Source: an uncultured Lachnospiraceae bacterium (GTDB lineage Bacteria; Bacillota; Clostridia; Lachnospirales; Lachnospiraceae). From it: 64,000 bases of DNA. Position numbers and translations under genes: made by a program. The notes under the pieces are model-generated. The model did no database searches. It saw only the letters and a list, made by a program, of their open reading frames with translations, and was not told the origin of the DNA. This document shows positions 1 to 8,818 of the stretch, one piece after another (within the stretch, counting starts at the first letter, position 1; each line of letters starts with the position of its first letter). The stretch is taken from NCBI GenBank assembly GCA_930972465.1, contig CAKNHF010000002.1:89714-153713 (forward strand), read 5' to 3'.

Positions 1-757
1 TCTGCATCCATTTCGGGGACGGACCGATCTTGATGTTCTTTACCACCCTGGCGCAGTAACGCGGGCAGAGATCCTGATTCTCGACTGTTACTCTGATATA
101 ATCGTTAACATCTTCGTCGTTTCCTGTCGGTGTTACAACCGGAGGCCTGAACTCTTTTCTGAAGGTAGCGGCTGCCTCTCTGGCAATTCCGATCACGCTG
201 AAGCAGTCCACACGGTTGGATGTGATCTCATACTCGAAAATGGCATCATCGAGTCCCAGAGCCTTAATCGCACTCTCCCCTACAACTGCATCATCCGGGA
301 AAATGTAGATGCCATACTCCGGCGCTTCCGGATACATCTCTCTTGTGGATCCCAGTTCTTCGATAGAACACATCATGCCATTGCTCTCCACACCGCGGAG
401 TTTTCCCTTCTTGATCTTCACTCCGCCTGCAACCTTCTGTCCCGGTTCATGTCCTCCCGCAACGCGTCCGCCGTCCAGAACGACCGGCACTTTATCTCCT
501 TCTTTGACATTCGGTGCTCCGGTGACGATCTGGATCGTCTCTGTGCCGATGTTCACCTGACATATAATCAGTTTATCCGCATCCGGATGCTTTTCGATCT
601 TATCGATCTGTCCGATCACGATCTTGTCAAGATCCGCATCCAGTTTCTCATATCCTTCTACTTTTGTTCCGGAAAGCGTCATTGCGTCCGTGTATTCCTG
701 CGCAGTCACATCGAGATCCGGAACATATGCTTTTATCCATGATAATGAAGTATTCAT
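1..757 (-). CDS. pheT: Phenylalanine--tRNA ligase beta subunit, N-terminal part (runs off window)
   Basis: Beta subunit of the cytoplasmic (alpha-beta)2 phenylalanyl-tRNA synthetase. Only the first 252 codons are inside the window and the 3' end lies beyond position 1. The reading begins MNTSLSWIKAYVPDLDV and continues into the tRNA-binding OB-fold (KIVIGQIDKIEKHPDADKL, then GVESNGMMCSIEELG), the standard EMAP/Arm-like N-terminal domain of PheT, followed by the B3-like segment with SNRVDCFSVIGIARE. The gene sits 60 bp after pheS on the same strand, so the two are one operon under the T-box leader upstream of pheS. The start is the first ATG of the conserved N-terminus. Confidence 0.96.
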   Translation of the reverse strand, partial: MNTSLSWIKAYVPDLDVTAQEYTDAMTLSGTKVEGYEKLDADLDKIVIGQIDKIEKHPDADKLIICQVNIGTETIQIVTGAPNVKEGDKVPVVLDGGRVAGGHEPGQKVAGGVKIKKGKLRGVESNGMMCSIEELGSTREMYPEAPEYGIYIFPDDAVVGESAIKALGLDDAIFEYEITSNRVDCFSVIGIAREAAATFRKEFRPPVVTPTGNDEDVNDYIRVTVENQDLCPRYCARVVKNIKIGPSPKWMQ

Positions 758-816
758 CTTAACTACCTTTCCTTCCTTCTATTTCCTAAATCGATATATC
801 TTCCTGTTCATATTTC

Positions 817-1836
817 CTAGAACTGTTTCAGGAATCTGATGTCATTCTCATAGAGAAGCCTCATATCATCGATCTCATATTTTAAAAGCGCGATACGCTC
901 AAGCCCCACGCCGAATGCAAATCCCCCGTATACTTCCGGGTCGATCCCGCACATCTCAAGCACATGGGGATGTACCATTCCGCAGCCGAGAATCTCAATC
1001 CATCCCGAGCCTTTGCAGAACCGGCATCCTTTTCCTCCGCACTTGAAGCAGCTCACATCCACCTCTGCGCTCGGCTCCGTGAACGGGAAGTGATGCGGAC
1101 GGAATTTCGTCTTTGTCTCGGGACCGAACAGCTCCTTTGCAAACACTTCCAGGGTTCCCTTCAGATCCGCAAAAGAAATATTTTTATCAATGACAAGTCC
1201 CTCGATCTGATGGAAGGAAGGAGAATGCGTAGCATCCACTTCGTCGGAGCGGAACACCCTTCCCGGTGAAATCATGCGGATCGGAAGTTTCCCCTGCTCC
1301 ATGATACGTGCCTGAACCGGTGACGTCTGGGTTCGGAGCACGATGTCCTTATTGATATAGAATGTATCCTGCTCGTCCTTGGCCGGATGATCTGCCGGAA
1401 TATTCAGTTTTTCGAAGTTGTACTCATCATACTCAACTTCAGGTCCTTCAATCACCTCATACCCCATGCCGACAAAGATACGCTCCACCTCTTCCTGGGC
1501 GATGGTATTCGGATGTCTGTGTCCGATAATATTTTTCTTTGACGGGAGCGTCACATCAATGACTTCCTCTTTCAGTTTCTGTTCACGAACGGCTTTCTCC
1601 ATCTTTGCCTTTGTCTCGTCCAGCAGCTGCTCGATAGCAGCCCTTGTATCATTGACCATCTGCCCGACCTTTGGTCTGTCTTCCGGCGCAACATCTTTCA
1701 TGCCTTTAAGCACTGCGGTAAGTTCGCCCTTTCTTCCGAGAAATCTTACTCGGACATCATTCAGTTTTTCAGGCGCATCAGCCGCCTGGATCTGCGCGAC
1801 CGCCTCCGCTTTGATCTGTTCCAGTTTCTCTTTCAT
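817..1836 (-). CDS. pheS: Phenylalanine--tRNA ligase alpha subunit
   Basis: Catalytic alpha subunit that charges tRNA-Phe. The 339-residue length is normal. An N-terminal coiled coil (about residues 1-85) is followed by the class II catalytic core: motif 2 region THSPSFHQIEGLVID and motif 3 FGVGLERIALLKYEI close to the C-terminus. A cysteine-rich insert, CFKCGGKGCRFC, lies before motif 3 and looks like the zinc knuckle found in many clostridial PheS proteins. An AGGAG-like site precedes the ATG. pheT follows 60 bp downstream and the T-box leader lies immediately upstream, so expression should respond to uncharged tRNA-Phe. Confidence 0.97.
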   Translation of the reverse strand: MKEKLEQIKAEAVAQIQAADAPEKLNDVRVRFLGRKGELTAVLKGMKDVAPEDRPKVGQMVNDTRAAIEQLLDETKAKMEKAVREQKLKEEVIDVTLPSKKNIIGHRHPNTIAQEEVERIFVGMGYEVIEGPEVEYDEYNFEKLNIPADHPAKDEQDTFYINKDIVLRTQTSPVQARIMEQGKLPIRMISPGRVFRSDEVDATHSPSFHQIEGLVIDKNISFADLKGTLEVFAKELFGPETKTKFRPHHFPFTEPSAEVDVSCFKCGGKGCRFCKGSGWIEILGCGMVHPHVLEMCGIDPEVYGGFAFGVGLERIALLKYEIDDMRLLYENDIRFLKQF

Positions 1837-1915
1837 CTCTTACTCCTTTCCGCTGTCTGCCGTGTATCTGTCTCACGGCATCATGGTATAATTCCCAATT
1901 CTGTACATTTAGAGC

Positions 1916-2170
1916 AAAAAGAAAAGCCCCGTCCCCGAAAGGGACGAGACTCTGAACTTCTCGCGGTACCACCCTGTTTCCCGCACTGTAAGCGCGGACA
2001 CTCGGCATGTGTAACGTACAATCTACGGCGCTCTCTACTGCAGTTTCAAAAGCGCAGCTAACGTGGGAAATTCGATCGCCATCTGAACTAAAGAGAACTT
2101 TCAGCCGGTGATTCTCTCTCTCTGATAGAAAATGGGTCTCTACTTTACACGATCTCAGCTTTTCCAAACA
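1916..2170 (-). promoter_or_regulatory. T-box leader (tRNA-Phe responsive) of pheST
   Basis: On the minus strand the canonical T-box AGGGTGGTACCGCG is at 1961-1975, followed by a GC-rich terminator hairpin (stem CGTCCC/GGGACG, then a T-rich run ending near 1916). Upstream lies a stem I-like region with an AGAGAG run and a CCGGCTGAAAG distal loop, and the conserved CGTTA downstream of stem I. The likely Phe specifier is a TTC followed by A at 2085-2087, but other TTC triplets are present and I have not proved which one sits in the specifier loop. The class assignment is firm and the amino acid follows from the downstream genes. Confidence 0.93.
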
Positions 2171-2197
2171 TTATTTTGCTGTTAATCAGCCAAATCA

Positions 2198-3124
2198 CTA
2201 TTCCATTTTAACACAGGTTTCCGGTTTGTCAACCCTGGTTTTCTCCGGATTATCCCCTCTTTTTTTCGAAGGGCCGGTTCCCCGTTTTCTGCCGAAATAG
2301 AATTTCTCAATCAGTGCGTTCAGCTCCCCTCCCAGAAGAATAATATACATGCAGCCGTACAGCCAGAGCATAATCAGTATGATGGTTGTAAGACTCCCAT
2401 ACATGCTGGAAAATCCTGTGAATATATCCAGATAAACAGAAAAGATGAACGAAATAAGAAGCCATCCGCATGCTGTAAATACTGCTCCCGGAAGTTGTTT
2501 TCGAAGCGTTGTCTTTGCTCTGTTCTTTCTGTTCGGCAAAAATTTATATATCAGATCCCAGAACACTGTAAGTACAACAAGTGTCACGAAAGTTCGGATA
2601 CGTATAATAAAATCCACCACTCTGCTCAGAAACGGCACATGCTCATACAGCATCACGCTGATGCTGTTTCCGAAAACAGAGAGCACCAGAGAGAGCATGA
2701 TCGCCAGCAGAAAGAGCACCGTATAGAATGATGCCCTTATTCTTAAGTAAAAATAATTTCTTGTCTCAGTATTTGCGTAAATACAATTAAGTCCTGATGT
2801 AACGGACAACACCCCTTTTCCCGCTGACCACAGCGCGACAAGAATGGTAATCGGAATAATGCTTCCGGACTGTGTATAAACCTGAACCATGACAGATCTT
2901 ATCAACGGTGCCACGGACTCCGGAAATACCTGAAGCACTGCTTTCAGCATATCATTCAATGTCACCTGAGTAAACTGCATCATAGTCAGGAGCAGAAGAA
3001 AGATGGGAATCAGAGATAACACAAAAAAGTAAGCCGCCTGTGCTGCGTAGGCGCCCGTATGATGAGAATTAACAGTCACGATGATTCTCAGTATACTCTT
3101 TTTCAGACGATTCCATCTGTCCAT
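2198..3124 (-). CDS. YihY/virulence factor BrkB family membrane protein
   Basis: A 308-residue polytopic membrane protein of the YihY/BrkB (formerly 'RNase BN') family, with about six hydrophobic segments between residues 30 and 270 and a basic, polar C-terminal tail (KRGTGPSKKRGD). Family landmarks visible are AAYFFVLSLIPIFLLLL near the N-terminus and the late LIMLWLYGCMYIILLGGELNALIE segment. The molecular function of the family is not settled; the old RNase BN name is a known misassignment. The gene lies between the pheS T-box and an upstream structured-RNA candidate, all on the minus strand, and appears monocistronic. Confidence 0.88.
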   Translation of the reverse strand: MDRWNRLKKSILRIIVTVNSHHTGAYAAQAAYFFVLSLIPIFLLLLTMMQFTQVTLNDMLKAVLQVFPESVAPLIRSVMVQVYTQSGSIIPITILVALWSAGKGVLSVTSGLNCIYANTETRNYFYLRIRASFYTVLFLLAIMLSLVLSVFGNSISVMLYEHVPFLSRVVDFIIRIRTFVTLVVLTVFWDLIYKFLPNRKNRAKTTLRKQLPGAVFTACGWLLISFIFSVYLDIFTGFSSMYGSLTTIILIMLWLYGCMYIILLGGELNALIEKFYFGRKRGTGPSKKRGDNPEKTRVDKPETCVKME

Positions 3125-3235
3125 ATTGAAAACTCCTCATAACAGTTCCGACGGCATGATTATTCAGTCCGGCGTTTCAAAAACACGGCCTGAAATATCT
3201 TTCCCTCTGCCCGGACACTGTATTCACTTTTTTCA

Positions 3236-3385
3236 TGAAGAAAAAGCGGCCGTACACAACGACCGCCTTTATCTTTAGTAGTTACCCAAAATGCCGGTCC
3301 TGTATTTTGACTCCTAGCCACAGCTAGGTGGGCAACCGCATCTGCTTTTCTGTCTTCCACTGCAACTTGGAGGCCTGACATATTA
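3236..3385 (-). ncRNA. Unassigned structured RNA candidate (three-way junction plus terminator)
   Basis: No convincing gene covers 3125-3617. Reading the minus strand, three helices nest into a junction: P1 GTTGCCC/GGGTAAC (3330-3336 with 3281-3287), P2 CCTAGC/GCTAGG with a four-base loop (3313-3328), and P3 CAAAAT/ATTTTG (3287-3292 with 3304-3309). The 3' end is a terminator hairpin. This density of self-complementarity and the terminal hairpin are what a small RNA or riboswitch leader would show. I see no signature of tmRNA, RNase P, SRP or the common riboswitches; 6S RNA or an uncharacterised Clostridiales RNA family remain possible. It ends about 115 bp before the YihY gene. From 3386 to 3617 I see only AT-rich sequence that must carry the promoter of the gene at 3618. 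Confidence 0.55.
3239..3266 (-). terminator. Terminator of the structured RNA
   Basis: On the minus strand, stem GCGGTCGT/ACGGCCGC with a five-base loop is followed by TTTTTC. It separates the RNA candidate from the YihY gene downstream, so the RNA is either independent or an attenuating leader. Confidence 0.75.
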
Positions 3386-3617
3386 CAGAAATATAAGAAT
3401 CCCTTTTAAAGTAATGTAGGTTCAAAATTACAGGGTTATCGCACATTCCAGGTTAACTGTCATATCAATTCTAGATGTATTATACTCCATTTACATTGAT
3501 TTTACAACCGCTACTTTTTGAACAGATTCGTGCATTTATTACAATGATATGGTATAGTTACATTATGGCATAAACGCTGATGCCGACTTAACATACATAT
3601 AAAGGAGTTTTTGCTAT

Positions 3618-4400
3618 ATGAAAATGAACGAATTAAAACTGGTCTATTTCAGTCCGACCGGAACAACAAGAAAAGTCCTGATGGAAACAGCACGCAATAT
3701 CGACCTCAAATCGGTATCTTTCGATTTTTCAGTTTACAAGGAGAAAAAACCGGTTCTCAGGTTTGCGGCAAATGATTTCGTACTTTTCGGAATTCCTGTA
3801 TATTATGGCCGTGTTCCTGCACTGTTTACAGAATACCTTGCAAATATAACAGGCAGCGGCACTCCCGCGGCATTGATCGCCACATACGGCTGTCGGGAAT
3901 ATGAAGATGCCCTGCTCGAATTAAAAGAAACCGTAGAAAAAAACGGTTTTAAAGTAATCGGAGCCGCTGCATTTCCCGCCGAACATTCTCTTGTCCCGAC
4001 CATCGGCGCGCGGCGCCCCAATAAAAATGATATGAAAGTTATTGCGGATTACGGCGTACAGCTGAATCGCAGAATCAGGAAAGAAACAGCTTTTGACTCG
4101 GTCAGCATTCATGTTCCAGGAAATTCACCCTATCGTAAATACGGCAGGAACTCCCTGTTTCCCAAAGCTGATGTAAGCACATGCACAGTCTGCAGAGCAT
4201 GTGCAAAATCCTGTCCTTCGGGAGCGATCTCTATAAAAGAACCTATGAAAACAGATCACAAAAAATGCATTGGCTGCCTGAAGTGCATTCGTGTCTGTAA
4301 GCAAAACTCCCGAGCCATAAGTTCAATCAAATTCCGGATATTAAGCAGCAGACTGAATAAAGTCTGTCAGAACGACAGGCAGGCTGATATTTTCCTTTAA
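3618..4400 (+). CDS. EFR1-type flavodoxin/2[4Fe-4S] ferredoxin protein
   Basis: A 260-residue redox protein. The first 150 residues form a flavodoxin-like FMN-binding fold; YFSPTGTTRKV is the phosphate-binding loop and FGIPVYYGRVP follows the second strand. The C-terminal third carries two [4Fe-4S] motifs, CTVCRACAKSCP and CIGCLKCIRVCKQ (about residues 188-232). The architecture matches the EFR1 family of clostridial ferredoxins, which move low-potential electrons; the partner enzyme is unknown. It is a solitary plus-strand gene with an AAAGGAG site eight bases before the ATG, ending at a hairpin terminator that faces pckA. Confidence 0.88.
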   Translation: MKMNELKLVYFSPTGTTRKVLMETARNIDLKSVSFDFSVYKEKKPVLRFAANDFVLFGIPVYYGRVPALFTEYLANITGSGTPAALIATYGCREYEDALLELKETVEKNGFKVIGAAAFPAEHSLVPTIGARRPNKNDMKVIADYGVQLNRRIRKETAFDSVSIHVPGNSPYRKYGRNSLFPKADVSTCTVCRACAKSCPSGAISIKEPMKTDHKKCIGCLKCIRVCKQNSRAISSIKFRILSSRLNKVCQNDRQADIFL

Positions 4401-4410
4401 ATACCGCGAA

Positions 4411-4463
4411 CGCCTCTGAGGCGGAAACTTTCTGTCAGGTTTCTTCTCAGAGGCGTCTTTTTT
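4411..4463 (+). terminator. Terminator after the flavodoxin/ferredoxin gene
   Basis: Inverted repeat CGCCTCTGAG / CTCAGAGGCG is followed by CTTTTTTT on the plus strand. Confidence 0.8.
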
Positions 4464-4467
4464 ATAG

Positions 4468-4504
4468 GAAAACGCTGTCCGGCATAATGCCGGACAGCGT
4501 TTTC
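4468..4504 (-). terminator. Terminator of pckA
   Basis: Near-perfect palindrome AAAACGCTGTCCGGCAT / ATGCCGGACAGCGTTTT just after the pckA stop codon. The stem ends in A/T runs on both sides, so it could also act on the plus strand. Confidence 0.75.
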
Positions 4505-4523
4505 AGCTGAATACTTACTGCTC

Positions 4524-6128
4524 TTACTCCTGCGGGCCTGCTGCAACAAGAGCTTTTCCAAGCTCGTTGCTCTCGTATTTCTTAAAGTTCTTAACGAATC
4601 TTGCAGCCAGATCTTTTGCTTTCTCCTCCCACTCGGAAGCATCAGCATATGTGTCTCTCGGATCAAGGATTGCCGGATCAACTCCCGGAAGCTCTGTCGG
4701 AACTTCGAAGTTGAAGTGCGGGATTGTCTTTGTCGGTGCATCAAGGATTGCTCCGCTGAGGATCGCATCGATGATTCCACGTGTATCTTTGATAGAGATA
4801 CGTTTTCCTGTTCCGTTCCATCCTGTGTTAACAAGGTAAGCTTTTGCTCCGCTTGCTTTCATTCTCTTAACAAGTTCCTCTGCATATTTTGTCGGATGCA
4901 GCTCAAGGAATGCCTGTCCGAAACATGCGGAGAATGTCGGTGTCGGCTCTGTGATACCGCGCTCTGTTCCTGCAAGTTTTGCTGTGAATCCTGACAGGAA
5001 GTAGTACTCTGTCTGCTCAGGTGTCAGAACAGATACCGGAGGAAGTACTCCGAATGCGTCTGCTGACAGGAAGATAACATTCTTCGCTGCCGGAGCTGCG
5101 GATACCGGACGAACGATCTTCTCGATATGATCGATCGGATAGGATACACGTGTATTCTCTGTCACGCTCTTATCTGTAAAATCGATGTGTCCCTCTGCAT
5201 CCAGTGTAACGTTTTCAAGAAGAGCATTGCGTTTGATTGCATTGTAGATATCCGGCTCGGAATCTTTGTCAAGGTCGATAACCTTAGCATAGCATCCGCC
5301 CTCGAAGTTGAATACACCGTTGTCGTCCCAGCCGTGCTCGTCATCACCGATGAGAAGTCTCTTCGGGTCTGTGGAAAGAGTTGTCTTTCCTGTTCCGGAA
5401 AGGCCGAAGAAGATTGCTGTATTCTCGCCGTTCATGTCCGTGTTTGCTGAGCAGTGCATGGAAGCGATTCCCTTCAGCGGCAGGTAATAGTTCATCATAG
5501 AGAACATACCTTTCTTCATCTCTCCGCCGTACCATGTATTTACGATAACCTGCTCACGGCTTGTGATATTGAACATTACAGCTGTCTCTGATCTGAGACC
5601 CAGTTCTTCATAATTCTCTACTTTTGCCTTGGAAGCGTTGTAAACCACGAAATCCGGTACAAAGTTCTCCAGTTCTTCTGCTGTCGGCTGAATGAACATG
5701 TTAGTAACAAAGTGAGCCTGCCATGCAACTTCCACGATGAAACGGATTGCCATACGTGTATCTTTGTTTGCACCACAGAAAGCATCTACAACAAACAGTC
5801 TCTTGTTGGAGAGCTCTTTCTTTGCAATCTCTTTTACTGCGTCCCATGCCTCCTGAGAAGCCGGATGATTGTCATTTTTGTACTCGTCAGATGTCCACCA
5901 TACAGTATCTTTGGAGTTCTCATCCATTACAATATATTTGTCTTTCGGAGAACGGCCTGTATAGATACCAGTCATAACGTTGACTGCTCCAAGTTCACTG
6001 ACCTGTCCCTTGTCATATCCTTCAAGATTCGGGTTTGTCTCCTCCTCGAACAGCATCTCATAAGAAGGATTGTGGACAATTTCTGTAGTTCCCGTAATAC
6101 CATACTGAGTTAAATCAATATTTGCCAT
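4524..6128 (-). CDS. pckA: Phosphoenolpyruvate carboxykinase (ATP)
   Basis: Interconverts oxaloacetate plus ATP with phosphoenolpyruvate plus CO2. In fermentative gut Clostridia it commonly runs in the carboxylating, ATP-forming direction. The protein is 534 residues with the ATP-type signatures: P-loop [13 protein letters not shown] near residue 240, followed by the metal-binding [14 protein letters not shown], and [23 protein letters not shown] earlier. The start at 6128 ([10 protein letters not shown]) is chosen because GAGAGG lies at normal distance; an upstream in-frame start would add 15 basic residues without a ribosome site. Monocistronic, bounded by terminators. Confidence 0.97.
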   Translation of the reverse strand: MANIDLTQYGITGTTEIVHNPSYEMLFEEETNPNLEGYDKGQVSELGAVNVMTGIYTGRSPKDKYIVMDENSKDTVWWTSDEYKNDNHPASQEAWDAVKEIAKKELSNKRLFVVDAFCGANKDTRMAIRFIVEVAWQAHFVTNMFIQPTAEELENFVPDFVVYNASKAKVENYEELGLRSETAVMFNITSREQVIVNTWYGGEMKKGMFSMMNYYLPLKGIASMHCSANTDMNGENTAIFFGLSGTGKTTLSTDPKRLLIGDDEHGWDDNGVFNFEGGCYAKVIDLDKDSEPDIYNAIKRNALLENVTLDAEGHIDFTDKSVTENTRVSYPIDHIEKIVRPVSAAPAAKNVIFLSADAFGVLPPVSVLTPEQTEYYFLSGFTAKLAGTERGITEPTPTFSACFGQAFLELHPTKYAEELVKRMKASGAKAYLVNTGWNGTGKRISIKDTRGIIDAILSGAILDAPTKTIPHFNFEVPTELPGVDPAILDPRDTYADASEWEEKAKDLAARFVKNFKKYESNELGKALVAAGPQE

Positions 6129-6322
6129 GTTACGTTCAACCTCTCTCTTTCTATAGTATTTTTGGAGATCCATACCGAAGTCTCCAATATGTTCACATTA
6201 TACAAAATAACTGATAAAAAATCAATAACAATCTTTTACGATATTTCTTAAATTTATGAAAGATTTTTTATCGTTTTATTCATTTTAATTTATTTTTCAA
6301 CGAATTTGCGCTTTTCCTCAAA

Positions 6323-6360
6323 GAAAAACGCAGGATTTAATTTTTTATCCTGCGTTTTTT
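6323..6360 (-). terminator. Terminator downstream of cdd
   Basis: Hairpin AAAAACGCAGGAT / ATCCTGCGTTTTT between pckA and cdd. Its A- and T-flanks make it usable on both strands, but only the minus strand has a gene ending nearby. Confidence 0.78.
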
Positions 6361-6420
6361 ATTTTTCTTATAGTCAAATTTTTATCTAACTTTTACTTGA
6401 AAAGGCTTATTTCCTGTAAA

Positions 6421-6849
6421 TCAGCGGCCCGTAACATCCTGATCCGGCTGCAGACGGAACACCTCCGGCAAAAGTTCACGAAGAGTAAACACCCTGTATT
6501 CTTCTTCTGAGACCGCACATATAACTCTGAAATCCTCCGGATCACAGAATTCTGCCATCACCTGGCGGCATACGCCGCAGGGATAACACCACACCGGAGC
6601 ATCCTTTCCTCCGACTATGGCAATAGCTCTGAAGTCTCTTTTCCCCTCTGATACTGCCTTAAAAATGGCCGTTCTTTCCGCACAGTTTGTCGGTCCGTAG
6701 GCCTGATTTTCAATATTACATCCTGTATACACGGTCCCGTCGCTGCAAAGCAGGGCAGCTCCTACCCTGAAATGAGAGTACGGGCTGTAGGAAAATTTCC
6801 GGGCCGCAGCTGCCTCCTCTATAAGGCTGCAATAATCCAGACTGCTCAT
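6421..6849 (-). CDS. cdd: Cytidine deaminase
   Basis: Hydrolytic deamination of cytidine and deoxycytidine to (deoxy)uridine in pyrimidine salvage. The 142 residues carry the zinc and catalytic signature CAERTAIFKAVSEG (zinc Cys plus the catalytic Glu) and PCGVCRQVM (two further zinc Cys), with the substrate-binding GCNIENQAYG just ahead. Length and spacing are typical of the tetrameric Firmicutes enzyme. Only one base separates it from the membrane-protein gene upstream, so the two are almost certainly cotranscribed, possibly with thrC. Confidence 0.95.
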   Translation of the reverse strand: MSSLDYCSLIEEAAAARKFSYSPYSHFRVGAALLCSDGTVYTGCNIENQAYGPTNCAERTAIFKAVSEGKRDFRAIAIVGGKDAPVWCYPCGVCRQVMAEFCDPEDFRVICAVSEEEYRVFTLRELLPEVFRLQPDQDVTGR

Positions 6850-6850
6850 C

Positions 6851-7195
6851 CTAATAATATTCCTTCTTTAATTTTGTCGTATACGAAGCGAACCAGAAGA
6901 TCACCACAATAAATATGATCATTGCCGCTGTATCTGCTATTACGATCCGATGTACATAATAGTGTACAATGTCGATCACCCCGGCAGCCAGCGAAACTCC
7001 CCCGAACACAAGAAGGGCCGGTCCTGCTTTTTTGATATATGCTTCTTTATTCCTGCATTTTCTGTCTGCATAATCCTTCCCCAGCAGGAGTGTTGTATTG
7101 ATCTCGCCGCTTTTTTTCATCTTTATGTATGCGTAAAATGAATACAGACCGCAGAAAAACAATATGATGCCGATTATACCCCATATACCGTCCAT
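6851..7195 (-). CDS. Small three-helix membrane protein (DUF3784-like)
   Basis: A 114-residue protein with hydrophobic segments at about residues 4-22, 55-78 and 85-105 and a short cytoplasmic loop containing SGEINTTLLLGKDYADRKCRNKE in two adjoining pieces. The arrangement resembles DUF3784 membrane proteins of Firmicutes, whose function is unknown. The ATG at 7195 is preferred over the GTG six bases upstream because GGAG then sits nine bases away. It lies between thrC (15 bp upstream) and cdd (1 bp downstream) on the same strand. Confidence 0.7.
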   Translation of the reverse strand: MDGIWGIIGIILFFCGLYSFYAYIKMKKSGEINTTLLLGKDYADRKCRNKEAYIKKAGPALLVFGGVSLAAGVIDIVHYYVHRIVIADTAAMIIFIVVIFWFASYTTKLKKEYY

Positions 7196-7210
7196 ATGCA
7201 CTCCGCTCCT

Positions 7211-8698
7211 TTACACACCAAGAATACCTTTTACCATATCTTTCATCTTATCTGCATCGCATTCCCTGTTGTGCCGGATCTGAGCGCTGCGTATTTCCTT
7301 AATCGCTCCGGGGATTTCCGTTCCGGAAATTCTGCTCAGCTCATCGATCAGCTCAAACTCGTCGACTGAAGCGTATTTTTCATCGATAGCGCTCATTACA
7401 CTGTGGATAAACTTATACGGACTTGCAGTGGAAGCAATAAGGCATTTTTTCTGATCTCCGCTTTCTTCTCTGTATCTTGCGCACACGCTGGAGGCCACTG
7501 CCGTGTGGGTATCCATAACGTAACCTGTCCGCTCATAGGTTGTACGAATGGCGTCTTTTGTTTCTTCCTCCGTCGCATAGCCGCCTTCGAAATCTGCAAG
7601 TTTTTCCTTCATCTCCGCTGAGATCTCATAACTTCCTTTCTCCCGGAGCTGAGTCATAAGATCCGCATTCTTCTCCGCATCCTGTCCTGCAATGGTATAG
7701 ATCAGTCTCTCCAGGTTACTGGAAATCAGGATATCCATGGACGGAGATGAAGTGAGGATAAACTCTCTGTTCCTGTCATACACACCGGTCCGGAAGAAAT
7801 CGAAGAGGACTTTGTTCTCATTGGAAGCGCAGATCAGTTTTGCAATCGGAACTCCCATCTGCTTCGCATAATACGCCGCAAGAATGTTTCCGAAATTTCC
7901 GGTCGGAACTGTCACATTGATTTCTTCGCCGGCGGAAATCTCTTCATTCTGGAGCAGTTTTGCGTAAGCGTACACATAGTAGACAACCTGAGGCACAAGA
8001 CGTCCGATATTAATTGAATTTGCCGAAGAAAACTGGTATCCGGCTCCTGCAAGTTCACGTCCAAGCTCCCTGTCTTCAAACAGCGCTTTCACACCGCTCT
8101 GCGCATTGTCAAAATTGCCGTGAATTGCAACAACCGCCGTGTTATCTCCTTTCTGTGTCACCATCTGAAGTTCCTGTACTCTGCTGACGCCTCCCTTGGG
8201 ATAGAAAACAATAATCTTTGTCCCCGGCACATCTGCAAATCCGGCGAGAGCCGCCTTTCCCGTATCGCCCGATGTGGCGGTAAGAATCACGATCTCGTTG
8301 GTCACATTGTTTTTCTTCGCCGCAGTCGTAAGAAGGTGTGGAAGGATAGACAGAGCCATATCCTTAAATGCGATAGTCGCACCGTGGAACAATTCCAGAT
8401 GATATACATCCCCCACCTTAACCAGGGGTGCAATAATTTCGGTATCAAACTTTGAATCATAGGCACTGTTGATGCAGTGCTTCAGTTCTTCCTCCGTAAA
8501 ATCGGTCAGGAACTGTTTCATCACAGCGTATGCGGTTTCCTGGTATGACATTTCTTTCAGTTCGTCCATCGTCGCATCCAGCTTCGGAATATATTCCGGG
8601 ACAAACAATCCCCCATCGTCCGCAAGGCCCTTCAGAATCGCCTCAGATGCAGTTACTGCTCCTTCTTTGCTTCTTGTACTTTTGTATAATAGATTCAT
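7211..8698 (-). CDS. thrC: Threonine synthase
   Basis: PLP enzyme converting O-phosphohomoserine to threonine plus phosphate, the last step of threonine synthesis. The 495 residues match the longer fungal/E. coli-type threonine synthases; the PLP-lysine sits in FHGATIAFKDMALS, and ATSGDTGKAALAGF and VPTGNFGNILAAYYAK bind the cofactor phosphate. The ATG at 8698 (MNLLYKSTRSKEG) has GAGGG upstream; a TTG 24 bases earlier would also be in frame but overlaps that site. asd, which makes the homoserine precursor, is about 3.4 kb away on the same strand. Confidence 0.96.
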   Translation of the reverse strand: MNLLYKSTRSKEGAVTASEAILKGLADDGGLFVPEYIPKLDATMDELKEMSYQETAYAVMKQFLTDFTEEELKHCINSAYDSKFDTEIIAPLVKVGDVYHLELFHGATIAFKDMALSILPHLLTTAAKKNNVTNEIVILTATSGDTGKAALAGFADVPGTKIIVFYPKGGVSRVQELQMVTQKGDNTAVVAIHGNFDNAQSGVKALFEDRELGRELAGAGYQFSSANSINIGRLVPQVVYYVYAYAKLLQNEEISAGEEINVTVPTGNFGNILAAYYAKQMGVPIAKLICASNENKVLFDFFRTGVYDRNREFILTSSPSMDILISSNLERLIYTIAGQDAEKNADLMTQLREKGSYEISAEMKEKLADFEGGYATEEETKDAIRTTYERTGYVMDTHTAVASSVCARYREESGDQKKCLIASTASPYKFIHSVMSAIDEKYASVDEFELIDELSRISGTEIPGAIKEIRSAQIRHNRECDADKMKDMVKGILGV

Positions 8699-8818
8699 TT
8701 TTCTGCCCTCTTTTTCTTTCAACGGTTTACTGTTCTGAATTATAGCATAACTGATATCTTTCGCGCAACCTCACATCCCCGTTCATGTCGCTGCCGTCCT
8801 CATGAAAGAATGATTTCG

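Noticed and set aside
1778-2167. Minus-strand open frame of 129 codons upstream of pheS
   Set aside because: It runs through the T-box leader, whose conserved RNA elements explain the sequence.
3160-3381. Minus-strand open frame of 73 codons
   Set aside because: It spans the structured RNA and its terminator; the helices explain the sequence better than a protein.
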